DNA of 6,134 nucleotides from Bacteroidota bacterium (GTDB lineage: Bacteria; Bacteroidota; Bacteroidia; J057), in NCBI GenBank assembly GCA_963169475.1, contig CAUJFT010000027.1:1-6134 (forward strand). The letters run 5' to 3'. A model generated the notes under the pieces. The model had not been told where the DNA came from, did not search any database, and saw nothing but the letters and a program-made list of their open reading frames with translations. Numbering within the stretch: position 1 is the first letter of the stretch; every line of letters begins with the position of its first letter. The translations under genes were made by a program, and so were the position numbers. Shown here piece by piece: positions 1 through 5,967 of the stretch.

Positions 1-85
1 CTTTTTAGAGCCAAAAACTAACAAATTATCAATCTTCAACAGTCGTTTTTACTTTTTTAGACCGCCTCTTTCAGATTCTGTAAAT

Positions 86-916
86 TTACTTCTTTCCGGA
101 GTTACCTTTGGTTGTGCCGGTATTTCCGGTCGTTGTTCTCGCGCCTCCTTTTCCGCCGGTATTGCCGGAGTTCCCGCTGCTTCTCATTCTGTCCGCATAC
201 CCAAATACATCTTTTAATAGCTGAGTAGTACGGAAAATAGGGTTTTGACGTATCTTAGATTCTTCTTCTGCTACTTTTTTGAATAATCCGTCCATTGCTT
301 TGTTGGTTGCGTAACGCACAATATCAGTCTCTACTTTCCTATTTACCAATGGAATAGTATTATAAGTAGTCGTTACTTTTGTCCAAGCTGTGGCTGCCCC
401 TGCCTTGTCAAGAGAAGATTTAATTTTAGGCGAAAAGGCATTATAAAGTGCATCTGAAGTTTTGGCTTTAAAATAATTAGTAGCGGCGTTAGGATCATCT
501 CCAAGCAGGATATTCTTTACATCTTGAAAGGACATAGTGGTGAGTGCATTAGCAAAAATAGGCAAGGCTTCTTTTACGGCATCTTCCGCCCCTCGATTCA
601 TTTTCACTTCAAATTCATCAACCAAGCTCCCTAAGCCTATTTGGCGCAGTTTATCCGCCGCAAACTTTGCCTCCGGCGGAAACAGAATTTTTACTGCCAT
701 ATCTCCAAGAAAACCATCTTGCACCCCTAATTTATTGACTGCAAAGCCTAAGCCTTTATTCAAAGCCTCTTTGAGGGCTTCGCTAATTTTATTCGGCGAA
801 GGGTCATTACTTTGGTTCATACCGCCTGCTACTGCCTGCATTAAAGTGGTACACCCTACTACTGTACCGGCAGATAGGCTTAAAGAAAGCATTAGTATTA
901 ATCGAATCCTTTTCAT
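86..916 (-). CDS. DUF4197 family lipoprotein
   Basis: This 276-aa protein is an envelope lipoprotein of unknown function. Residues 1-21 form a signal peptide (basic MKRIR, then a Leu/Ser-rich core) ending in the lipobox V-V-G-C with the lipidated Cys at residue 22. Residues of about 43-240 match the DUF4197 pattern as I know it: an ALKEAL helix at 47-52, KILFPPEA at 76-83, MNRGAEDA at 106-113, an ILLGD-xx-AAT-x-YF stretch at 136-149, and near the end LFKKVAEEE-x-KIR-x-NP (211-226) with LLKDVFGY (233-240). The family is mostly alpha-helical and has no established biochemical role. Residues 246-276 are a Gly/Thr/Asn/Ser/Lys tail, which is not part of the domain. The ATG at 914-916 is preceded by an A/T-rich stretch without a Shine-Dalgarno sequence. 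The gene starts 22 bp after the beta-propeller lipoprotein gene on the same strand, so the two are probably co-transcribed. Family assignment is firm; function is unknown. Confidence 0.9.
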   Translation of the reverse strand: MKRIRLILMLSLSLSAGTVVGCTTLMQAVAGGMNQSNDPSPNKISEALKEALNKGLGFAVNKLGVQDGFLGDMAVKILFPPEAKFAADKLRQIGLGSLVDEFEVKMNRGAEDAVKEALPIFANALTTMSFQDVKNILLGDDPNAATNYFKAKTSDALYNAFSPKIKSSLDKAGAATAWTKVTTTYNTIPLVNRKVETDIVRYATNKAMDGLFKKVAEEESKIRQNPIFRTTQLLKDVFGYADRMRSSGNSGNTGGKGGARTTTGNTGTTKGNSGKK

Positions 917-938
917 TCTTTTAAAAATATTAAAATGT

Positions 939-2051
939 TTAACGATAAAAAAATATAGAATTAGGAAAATCTCCCGTTTGAAACGTACCTACAATTGTAT
1001 GAAAGGGATTCAGAATGTACCCTTTTCTACTATAAGAAAACCCCACATACAGCATGGCTTTTTCTTCATCATATGACAAACAATATAGATAATCCCCCGA
1101 CTTTTTCTCCCTGAAATATGTTTCAGGCAGGAAGTCTCTATGGGTTTCTAATGTGGTCAGATTCATTCTCATAATAGTAGTCATTTCTAACGGGCTACTA
1201 CCAGCATCTCGAATTACATAAAGATAGTTTCCAGCCTTTGTCATACGATAAATACTACCCGATAAAAATACGGAATGAAGCACTTGAAAGTTTTGACGAT
1301 TGATTAATAAAAGAACACTATTTGAATCTGAATTGGCACTATAATCCCCCCTACAGTTTACAATCAGGGTATCTCCGTGCAAAAGCACTTGGCCCGGGTT
1401 ATTTATAGGTAGTGTAACATATTGCTCTACTGCTCGCTTGTCGGTGTTGATTATGGCAAGTTTTCGGTTTTTTTCTCCAACTCCTGCATAATTTCCGCAA
1501 GCAACTACCGCTTTGTCTTGGTAGAGAGCGATTCCGTAAGGATATTTTTCTACGGGAATTTCAGCAATCGTTTCCATAGAGCCACCCGAAATCTCAAATA
1601 CTTTTCCGGACTTTAATCCGGGATTTAGTGCGGTAAGGTAAATATGCCCGGCCGAAGAACGAGCAACTGCTTGAAGAGCAAAACCCAACGGAGCTTTCCA
1701 TTCTCCTGTTTTTTTCATAGAAGGAAGCGATAAGCGATGTAATAATCCCGACCCACTCATCAAAATATATAGTGTATCTTCATGCAGAATATAACCGTTT
1801 CCGGTGTCTCCTAGCGGATTGGCATTTACCGGCTCAAATATATCTTCACAAGTAGATTCATTTTCATTCCAAAAGGAAAGGCTTGAATTATTTTGCCCCC
1901 ACACCCCTTCATTTAACACAAATACTCCATAATAGCTATCCCGTTTGCAATCTGACTCTGAGGGAAATATCGGCTTTTGAACACATGCCTGAAATAAAAT
2001 AAGAATACCCACTATGAAAAAAAAAATTTTAACATATACCACGGTTTTCAT
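939..2051 (-). CDS. YncE/DUF5074-like beta-propeller lipoprotein
   Basis: This 370-aa protein is a predicted surface or periplasmic lipoprotein. The N-terminus has a hydrophobic signal (residues 4-22) ending L-F-Q-A-C, with Cys23 as the lipidation site; Phe at -3 is a slightly unusual lipobox. The mature part shows short repeats of beta-strands typical of a propeller: YGVFVLNEGVWGQNNSSLSFWN-type opening (41-62), TLYILMSGSGLLHRLSL (93-109), HIYLTALN (136-143), KYPYGIALYQDKAVVACGN (169-187), YLYVIRD (276-282), and a closing GTFQTGDFPNSIFFYR (355-370). The opening and the closing PNSI motif resemble Bacteroidota DUF5074/YncE-like proteins. Some relatives sit beside TonB-dependent receptors, but none is visible here, so no ligand can be proposed. 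Start: ATG at 2049-2051 lies directly behind a promoter-like -7 element; GTG at codon 4 (2040-2042) is a possible alternative and would keep the signal peptide. It is probably first in a two-gene unit with the DUF4197 gene. Confidence 0.8.
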   Translation of the reverse strand: MKTVVYVKIFFFIVGILILFQACVQKPIFPSESDCKRDSYYGVFVLNEGVWGQNNSSLSFWNENESTCEDIFEPVNANPLGDTGNGYILHEDTLYILMSGSGLLHRLSLPSMKKTGEWKAPLGFALQAVARSSAGHIYLTALNPGLKSGKVFEISGGSMETIAEIPVEKYPYGIALYQDKAVVACGNYAGVGEKNRKLAIINTDKRAVEQYVTLPINNPGQVLLHGDTLIVNCRGDYSANSDSNSVLLLINRQNFQVLHSVFLSGSIYRMTKAGNYLYVIRDAGSSPLEMTTIMRMNLTTLETHRDFLPETYFREKKSGDYLYCLSYDEEKAMLYVGFSYSRKGYILNPFHTIVGTFQTGDFPNSIFFYR

Positions 2052-2052
2052 G

Positions 2053-2071
2053 CAAAATTATAGTAATTTTG
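2053..2071. repeat. 8-bp perfect inverted repeat at the promoter
   Basis: CAAAATTA (2053-2060), a 3-nt spacer TAG, and TAATTTTG (2064-2071) form a perfect inverted repeat one base upstream of the beta-propeller start codon. Each arm read outward is a TAnnTTTG -7 element. It could be an operator for a dimeric regulator, or simply two -7-like hexamer variants. No -33 element is visible for the plus-strand arm. Confidence 0.5.
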
Positions 2072-2083
2072 GCATAAAACAAA
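2053..2083 (-). promoter_or_regulatory. Bacteroidota-type promoter of the beta-propeller gene
   Basis: On the minus strand TTTG (2083-2080) is followed by a 19-nt spacer and TAATTTTG (2060-2053). This fits the -33 TTTG / -7 TAnnTTTG promoter known from Bacteroides. The -7 element ends one base before the ATG at 2051, so transcription would begin at or just inside the start codon, giving a leaderless message unless translation starts at the GTG at 2040-2042. The -33 TTTG lies at the end of the T-tract of the terminator just upstream. In A/T-rich DNA such a match can arise by chance. Confidence 0.45.
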
Positions 2084-2112
2084 AAAGAGACACATTGTCA
2101 CAATGTACCTCT
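2081..2112 (-). terminator. Intrinsic terminator, minus strand
   Basis: Read on the minus strand, the arm 2112-2101 (AGAGGTACATTG) pairs with 2097-2086 (CAATGTGTCTCT) across a 3-nt loop TGA, giving a 12-bp stem that includes two G-U wobbles, and a run of Ts (2086-2081) follows directly. On the plus strand the two wobbles become A-C mismatches, so the structure favours termination of minus-strand transcripts. It lies about 43-56 nt past the end of the broken gene at 2155-2426 and upstream of the beta-propeller promoter, so it would insulate the two. Confidence 0.65.
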
Positions 2113-2154
2113 CTCGCTTAGGGTTTTTTCTTAAAGTTTCAAAAGAATATTTAA

Positions 2155-2426
2155 CTACCAATCACGCCTATTTCTTAGCAATATGTGTTCCATTTGTAAA
2201 AACATCCCAATTAGGCTTAGAAAGTGAATGATATTTATGCTATTATATCCATAAAAGAACCATTTCTTATATTTATCGTAAAACGAAATCGTTTTTTCGT
2301 GGTTTGTAATAAAGTATTTTGAAGGAAATTTAATCTTTCCATTTGAGTCTAATAAAGTAAAATCCCAATATTAGCATATTGATTTGCTTCAAAAATAGTG
2401 TTAAAATTATTTAATCTATAATTCAT
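2155..2426 (-). pseudogene. Small unrecognised gene broken by frameshift(s)
   Basis: An ATG at 2424-2426 opens a frame that reads MNYRLNNFNTIFEANQYANI and then stops at 2349-2351. If one base is added in the GGG at 2364-2366 (minus strand), the reading passes into an adjacent frame with no stop for 71 codons down to TAG at 2155-2157. That frame includes TLLDSNGKIKFPSKYF and KTISFYDKYKKWFFYGYN. A second single-base shift near 2240 would instead lead into LSKPNWDVFTNGTHIAKK, ending at TAG 2168-2170, which reads more like normal protein than the hydrophobic end of the other frame. The repaired product would be about 85-90 residues. Long stop-free frames are unlikely in such A/T-rich DNA, and the minus-strand terminator just beyond supports a former transcribed gene. 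I do not recognise the protein. It may be a decayed gene, the tail of a longer lost gene, a sequencing error in a homopolymer, or chance. Confidence 0.45.
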
Positions 2427-2645
2427 TAATTATCAACACAAAACATATCAAATAATTACTAAAAAGGGCTAAATCTAAACAGATTGGAACTTTAAGTGTT
2501 ACTTAGGTTTATGAGCTATAATTGTAGAATAAGCCATCGTTTTTTCACAAAATAGTCCCTAAATTATCAAAAAAAATACATCATAAAGAGTATTGTACAA
2601 ATTTAATCATAACTGTATAGTTAAAAATACAAATCTTTTTTAAAA
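2427..2645. other. A/T-rich non-coding gap upstream of hslU
   Basis: This stretch has frequent stops in all frames. I see no protein-like frame, no clear hairpin, and no full TTTG/TAnnTTTG promoter for hslU on the plus strand. It presumably contains the hslU promoter and 5' leader. The last bases before the hslU ATG are A/T only, with no Shine-Dalgarno sequence. Confidence 0.5.
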
Positions 2646-3998
2646 ATGACGCATCAAAATTTGACACCGATAAGAATCGTAGAAGAGCTAGACAAGTATA
2701 TCATCGGTCAGTATGAAGCCAAGAAAGCAGTTGCTATTGCATTAAGAAATCGGTGGAGGCGAATGAATGCCCAAGATGAGTTCAAAAAGGAGATAATCCC
2801 GAATAATATTTTGATGATAGGCGCTACTGGTGTAGGGAAAACGGAAATAGCCCGAAGACTTGCGCAACTTGCACAAGCTCCTTTTATCAAGGTGGAAGCC
2901 TCAAAGTTTACGGAGGTAGGGTATGTGGGGAGAGACGTGGAAAGTATGGTGAGAGATTTAGTAGAGCAAGCGGTAAACCTCGTCAAAACAGAACAAAAAG
3001 AGGCGGTCAAAGTCAAGGCAATTGAGATAGCAAATGAAATGATTTTGGATATCCTAATTCCCCCGCTTTCCGTATCGGATACACACACCCTTTCAGAAAA
3101 ACCCTCTGACTCGGAACTGAACGAAAGGACAAGAGAAAAATTCCGGGAAAAGTTAAAAAACAAAGAATTAGAAGACAGAAAGATACAAGTAGAGGTGGTT
3201 GTTCCTTCCAGCCAAGTCCAAGTAGTGAGTCCTATGGGAATGGAGGGTTTTGACGGCTTACAAGATATGATTTCGGGTATGATTCCGAAAAAGAAGAAGC
3301 AACGCAAAATGACCGTAGCAGAGGCAAGGGAGTATCTTAGCGAAGAGGAAGCCCAAAAATTGATAGATATGGATAATGTAACCCGCGAAGCCATTGAAAG
3401 AGCTGCCAATACAGGCATTATTTTTATTGATGAGATTGATAAAATTGCCGCCGGAAATCACAAGAGTGGACCAGACGTTTCGCGCGAAGGGGTGCAGAGA
3501 GACCTACTTCCTATTGTAGAAGGCTCCGCAGTGAATACTAAATATGGAACTATCAAAACTGACCACATTTTATTTGTGGCTGCTGGAGCATTTCATATTT
3601 CCAAACCCTCCGACTTGATTCCGGAGCTACAAGGTAGATTTCCTATTCGCGTTGAATTAAATGCGCTTACCAAAGAGGATTTTGTAAAAATATTATCACT
3701 CCCCCGAAATGCCCTAATCAAGCAATATCAAGCCTTATTGCAAAGCGAAAATGTGTCGGTTGAATTTACAGAAGATGCCGTAGAAGAAATTGCAGAAGTA
3801 GCCTTTTTGGTCAATCAGCAATTGGAAAATATTGGTGCAAGGAGGCTTCATACCATCATGAGTAGCCTTTTAAATGATATTTTGTTTGAAGTTCCAGATA
3901 TGAACAAGCAAAACCATTTTTTGATTGATTCCGAATTTGTAAAGGAAAAGGTAGGAAGGTTAGCGGCGAAAAAAGAAATTAGTCATTATATTCTGTAG
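2646..3998 (+). CDS. hslU: HslU, ATPase/unfoldase of the HslUV protease
   Basis: HslU is a AAA+ hexameric ring that unfolds cytoplasmic proteins using ATP and feeds them into the HslV peptidase. At 450 aa it matches the usual length of about 440-460. Visible in order: N-domain with ELDKYIIGQ (14-22) and the IALRNRWRRM block (31-40); Walker A GATGVGKT (59-66, Lys65); pore loop GYVGRD (92-97, Tyr93); the variable I-domain (about 110-245) including a lysine cluster at 215-221; Walker B IIFIDEIDK (258-266, Asp262/Glu263); SGPDVSREGVQRDLLP (274-289); sensor-1 region FVAAGAFH (310-317); arginine finger in LQGRFPIRVEL (Arg331); sensor 2 GARRLHT (397-403); and the conserved C-terminal tail ending HYIL, which docks into HslV. 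Walker A has Ala60 where E. coli has Pro, and Ala313 replaces a Ser in the sensor-1 stretch; catalytic residues are intact. hslV is not adjacent, unlike the E. coli hslVU operon, so it must lie elsewhere. The ATG at 2646 aligns with the family N-terminus. Confidence 0.97.
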   Translation: MTHQNLTPIRIVEELDKYIIGQYEAKKAVAIALRNRWRRMNAQDEFKKEIIPNNILMIGATGVGKTEIARRLAQLAQAPFIKVEASKFTEVGYVGRDVESMVRDLVEQAVNLVKTEQKEAVKVKAIEIANEMILDILIPPLSVSDTHTLSEKPSDSELNERTREKFREKLKNKELEDRKIQVEVVVPSSQVQVVSPMGMEGFDGLQDMISGMIPKKKKQRKMTVAEAREYLSEEEAQKLIDMDNVTREAIERAANTGIIFIDEIDKIAAGNHKSGPDVSREGVQRDLLPIVEGSAVNTKYGTIKTDHILFVAAGAFHISKPSDLIPELQGRFPIRVELNALTKEDFVKILSLPRNALIKQYQALLQSENVSVEFTEDAVEEIAEVAFLVNQQLENIGARRLHTIMSSLLNDILFEVPDMNKQNHFLIDSEFVKEKVGRLAAKKEISHYIL

Positions 3999-4045
3999 CC
4001 TATCTTTAAAGAGAAACTTCGGGTCGGAAGATGTATATTTAACGC

Positions 4046-4165
4046 ATGCTTAAGCGGCTTTGGATTGTAGGTTATGGCGGGTTTTACTTGATATTTTTCC
4101 TAATAAATTTGGTTTTTCGTATAAATTCCCGTTTTTTGCCCCTCAAACTATCACTATTATCGTAG
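4046..4165 (+). CDS. Doubtful 39-aa ORF with one hydrophobic segment
   Basis: An ATG at 4046-4048 opens 39 codons to TAG at 4163-4165, in the 204-bp gap between hslU and the acetyltransferase. The product starts MLKRLW, has a hydrophobic stretch at about residues 8-24 (FYLIFFLINLVF) and then a basic, Leu-rich end, so it could be a single-pass small membrane protein. There is no Shine-Dalgarno sequence, but neither have the other genes here. The sequence is not recognised, the ORF is short, and chance is the likelier explanation. Confidence 0.18.
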   Translation: MLKRLWIVGYGGFYLIFFLINLVFRINSRFLPLKLSLLS

Positions 4166-4202
4166 TAAGTGAGTACAAACGCTATATTTTCTAATAAAAA
4201 AA

Positions 4203-4757
4203 ATGTTAAAGACAGAATTATCCCGCTTTGACAATTCGTGGTATCATACCAAAGCGGGTCCCGTTAAGCGGATCTTGTGGTATTATATTAATGAAATTCT
4301 CTTTAAATCCGCATTTTTCCCCTTTTATGGGATAAAAGTTAGGGTTTTGCGTGTATTTGGGGCAAAAGTTGGAAAAGGAGTCATCATTAAACCTCATGTA
4401 AACATCAAATCTCCTTGGCGGCTTGAAATAGGAAATTACACGTGGATAGGAGAAAAGGTCTGGATTGACAATCAGGCGGATATATTTATTGGGGATAATG
4501 TGTGTATTTCTCAAGGAGCCATGTTACTGACGGGAAATCATGATTACAAAAAATCCACCTTTGATTTAATCATAGGAGATATTCATATAGAAGAGGGGGC
4601 TTGGGTAGGGGCGCAATCAGTGGTCTGCCCGGGCGTAACGCTAAAAAGTCATGCGATTTTGAGTGTAGGCTCTATAGCAACCAAAACCCTTGAAGCATAC
4701 AGTATTTATCAAGGAAATCCCGCGACAAAAGTTCGCAATAGGGAAATTCAATCTTGA
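4203..4757 (+). CDS. WcaF-like hexapeptide-repeat acetyltransferase
   Basis: This 184-aa protein is a left-handed beta-helix (LbH) acyltransferase that probably moves an acetyl group from acetyl-CoA to a sugar hydroxyl of a surface polysaccharide precursor. Its length is close to E. coli WcaF (about 182 aa). The N-terminus has the subfamily pattern FDNSWYH (9-15) and RILWYYIN (23-30), a helical cap seen in WcaF-type enzymes. Hexapeptide turns run from about 54 to 108 (GAKVGKGV, LEIGNYTWIGEKVWID, IFIGDNVCISQGA) and from about 128 to 160 (IHIEEGAWVGAQSVVCPGV, AILSVGSIATK). The loop TGNHDY (110-115) carries the likely catalytic His113, and the end has the usual YQGNPAT (169-175). There are no glycosyltransferase or capsule genes nearby, so the acceptor cannot be inferred. 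The ATG at 4203 follows a run of As with no Shine-Dalgarno sequence. A strong inverted repeat lies within codons 7-19. Confidence 0.88.
   Translation: MLKTELSRFDNSWYHTKAGPVKRILWYYINEILFKSAFFPFYGIKVRVLRVFGAKVGKGVIIKPHVNIKSPWRLEIGNYTWIGEKVWIDNQADIFIGDNVCISQGAMLLTGNHDYKKSTFDLIIGDIHIEEGAWVGAQSVVCPGVTLKSHAILSVGSIATKTLEAYSIYQGNPATKVRNREIQS
4222..4258 (+). repeat. 9-bp inverted repeat inside the acetyltransferase start region
   Basis: CCCGCTTTG (4222-4230) and CAAAGCGGG (4250-4258) are perfect reverse complements separated by 19 nt. The arms begin 19 nt after the start codon's first base. The intervening and adjacent bases also hold GGTAT-C-ATACC (4240-4250), which would compete with the right arm. 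In mRNA the G/C-rich stem stands out in an A/T-rich gene and lies close enough to the start to affect initiation. It also encodes conserved residues, so coincidence is possible. Confidence 0.5.
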
Positions 4758-4765
4758 TAAAGAAT

Positions 4766-5959
4766 CTATGAAAATATAGAAATAGGAGCGGGAGAAAACG
4801 AAAGAAGAAAAATCGCTATCGCAATCCAGCCAAGTATCATTCTACCTGTCCCTATAGGAGTTTCGTGCCATGCCGGCGGGTGGTCTAACCGAATAAAACG
4901 CACGCCCATAAAGGCATAGATTACCCAAATCATATTAGGCTCAATCGCCGGAAAAACAAACTTTAATCCCGCCTGAAGAAGAAAGGTCGTAAATGCCACC
5001 CCAAAGATAATCCATGTATTGGAGGGTTTATTCAGTATATGATTCCATACAAAAACTAAAAATGCCAGATAAACCCCTAACGAAATATAATTTTCACGAA
5101 AATTAACCCATTCGACAAAGCCGGTACCTCCAACTAAGATTAAAGCGACAACCGTAATACGGGAAATAATTCCCGCTTTTTTTTGACCAAACATTCCATA
5201 TATCACATGTCCGCCATCAAGTTGTCCGATAGGTAGCAAGTTGAGTGCAGTAAAAAATAAAGTAAGATACCCCACAAATAACAAAGGATAATGATATAAT
5301 TCAAAAGGAGTGGGAAAATCCGCTTGACTATAGGGTATCACTTGCTTTAGAAACTCAAAGAGTAAGTTCGTTCCCACATAATACGACATTTGGGGGGTAT
5401 CCGGATTGGCGAGGTTGTAGTCCCGAATAAAAGCCTCTTGCATCGCTTGTGTAGGCACGCCTCCATAATCTTTAATATAATCCGGGTGTATATTCAGAAG
5501 ATATTGATTGCTATCGGGGAGGGTAAGTAGCCCCACAATAATAAGCCCCACGGAGACAACAAAGCCCGCCAAAGGTCCGGCTATCCCAATATCAAAAAAT
5601 TGGCGTGTCGTCTTTGGCGTTTCCTTTAATCTTATCACAGCCCCAAATGACCCGATATTCAAAATCCCCGGAAAGGGGACAAAAATAGGAATATAATAAG
5701 GGAGTGAAGCCTTAACATTATGGTATTGTGCCGTAAAATAATGCCCAAACTCGTGGACAGTAAGAAAAAGAAGAAAGGAGAAGGAGTATAAAAACCCTTG
5801 CGAAAAATCTTTCAGGCTCAATAAAGAACTTTCCGGCAGGACTCCCCAACCCCACCACGTTTTACCTGTGGCGTTTTCTGCGCCAACCAATATCGTAGAG
5901 ATAACGGTAAGGATAAATAAAATAGTGTGAATAATATAGCTTTTGGTTCTGGGCTTCAC
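4766..5959 (-). CDS. M50 family (S2P/EGY-like) intramembrane metalloprotease
   Basis: This 397-aa protein is a polytopic zinc protease of the site-2-protease family, which cuts transmembrane substrates within the membrane, often to release anti-sigma or other regulatory factors; the substrate here is unknown. The zinc site is HEFGH (69-73: His69, Glu70, His73) in a hydrophobic segment, with the third ligand Asp248 in NLLPIGQLDGGH (240-251). GSFGAVIRLKETP (103-115) and FDIGIAGPLAG (122-132) are typical of EGY/cyanobacterial-type members, as is the long polar loop at about 149-222. There is no PDZ domain. Further hydrophobic segments run through 267-307, 315-334 and 375-390. The start is GTG at 5957-5959: an in-frame stop lies 27 nt upstream with no ATG between. 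The gene begins 8 bp after the DUF721/DciA-like gene, suggesting one operon. Its stop codon is 8 bp from that of the convergent acetyltransferase gene, with no clear terminator. Confidence 0.93.
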   Translation of the reverse strand: MKPRTKSYIIHTILFILTVISTILVGAENATGKTWWGWGVLPESSLLSLKDFSQGFLYSFSFLLFLTVHEFGHYFTAQYHNVKASLPYYIPIFVPFPGILNIGSFGAVIRLKETPKTTRQFFDIGIAGPLAGFVVSVGLIIVGLLTLPDSNQYLLNIHPDYIKDYGGVPTQAMQEAFIRDYNLANPDTPQMSYYVGTNLLFEFLKQVIPYSQADFPTPFELYHYPLLFVGYLTLFFTALNLLPIGQLDGGHVIYGMFGQKKAGIISRITVVALILVGGTGFVEWVNFRENYISLGVYLAFLVFVWNHILNKPSNTWIIFGVAFTTFLLQAGLKFVFPAIEPNMIWVIYAFMGVRFIRLDHPPAWHETPIGTGRMILGWIAIAIFLLSFSPAPISIFS

Positions 5960-5967
5960 GTATTCGT

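Noticed and set aside
1..85. Terminator or gene end left of the DUF4197 gene
   Set aside because: The best minus-strand stem (CGGTC/GACTG, 15-nt loop) is weak and has no directly following T-run, and the plus-strand open frame is only a shadow running into the DUF4197 tail.
537..1076. 179-codon plus-strand ORF
   Set aside because: It lies antisense across the well-supported DUF4197 gene and the end of the beta-propeller gene, and its product has no domain-like features.
2281..2300. Overlapping short inverted repeats (AAACGA/TCGTTT and ACGAAA/TTTCGT)
   Set aside because: They are short, built from A/T runs, and lie inside the candidate broken gene, where they encode part of its most protein-like stretch.
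2427..2560. Tiny minus-strand ORFs (for example MAYSTIIAHKPK)
   Set aside because: They are too short, with stops on all sides and no link to the broken gene downstream.
2708..3418. 236-codon minus-strand ORF
   Set aside because: It is antisense to hslU and is Ser/Leu/Phe-rich, as expected for the complement of a conserved gene.
4017..4034. Hairpin CTTC-GGGTCG-GAAG after hslU as a terminator
   Set aside because: The stem is only 4 bp and no T-run follows.
4048..4055. GCTTAAGC palindrome
   Set aside because: An 8-bp palindrome without extended symmetry or a second copy is expected by chance.
4104..4111. TAAATTTG, a -7 promoter match upstream of the acetyltransferase
   Set aside because: The only TTG upstream at a plausible place (4088-4090) leaves a 13-nt spacer, too short, and it lies inside the doubtful 39-aa ORF. 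A lone -7 match is common in A/T-rich DNA.
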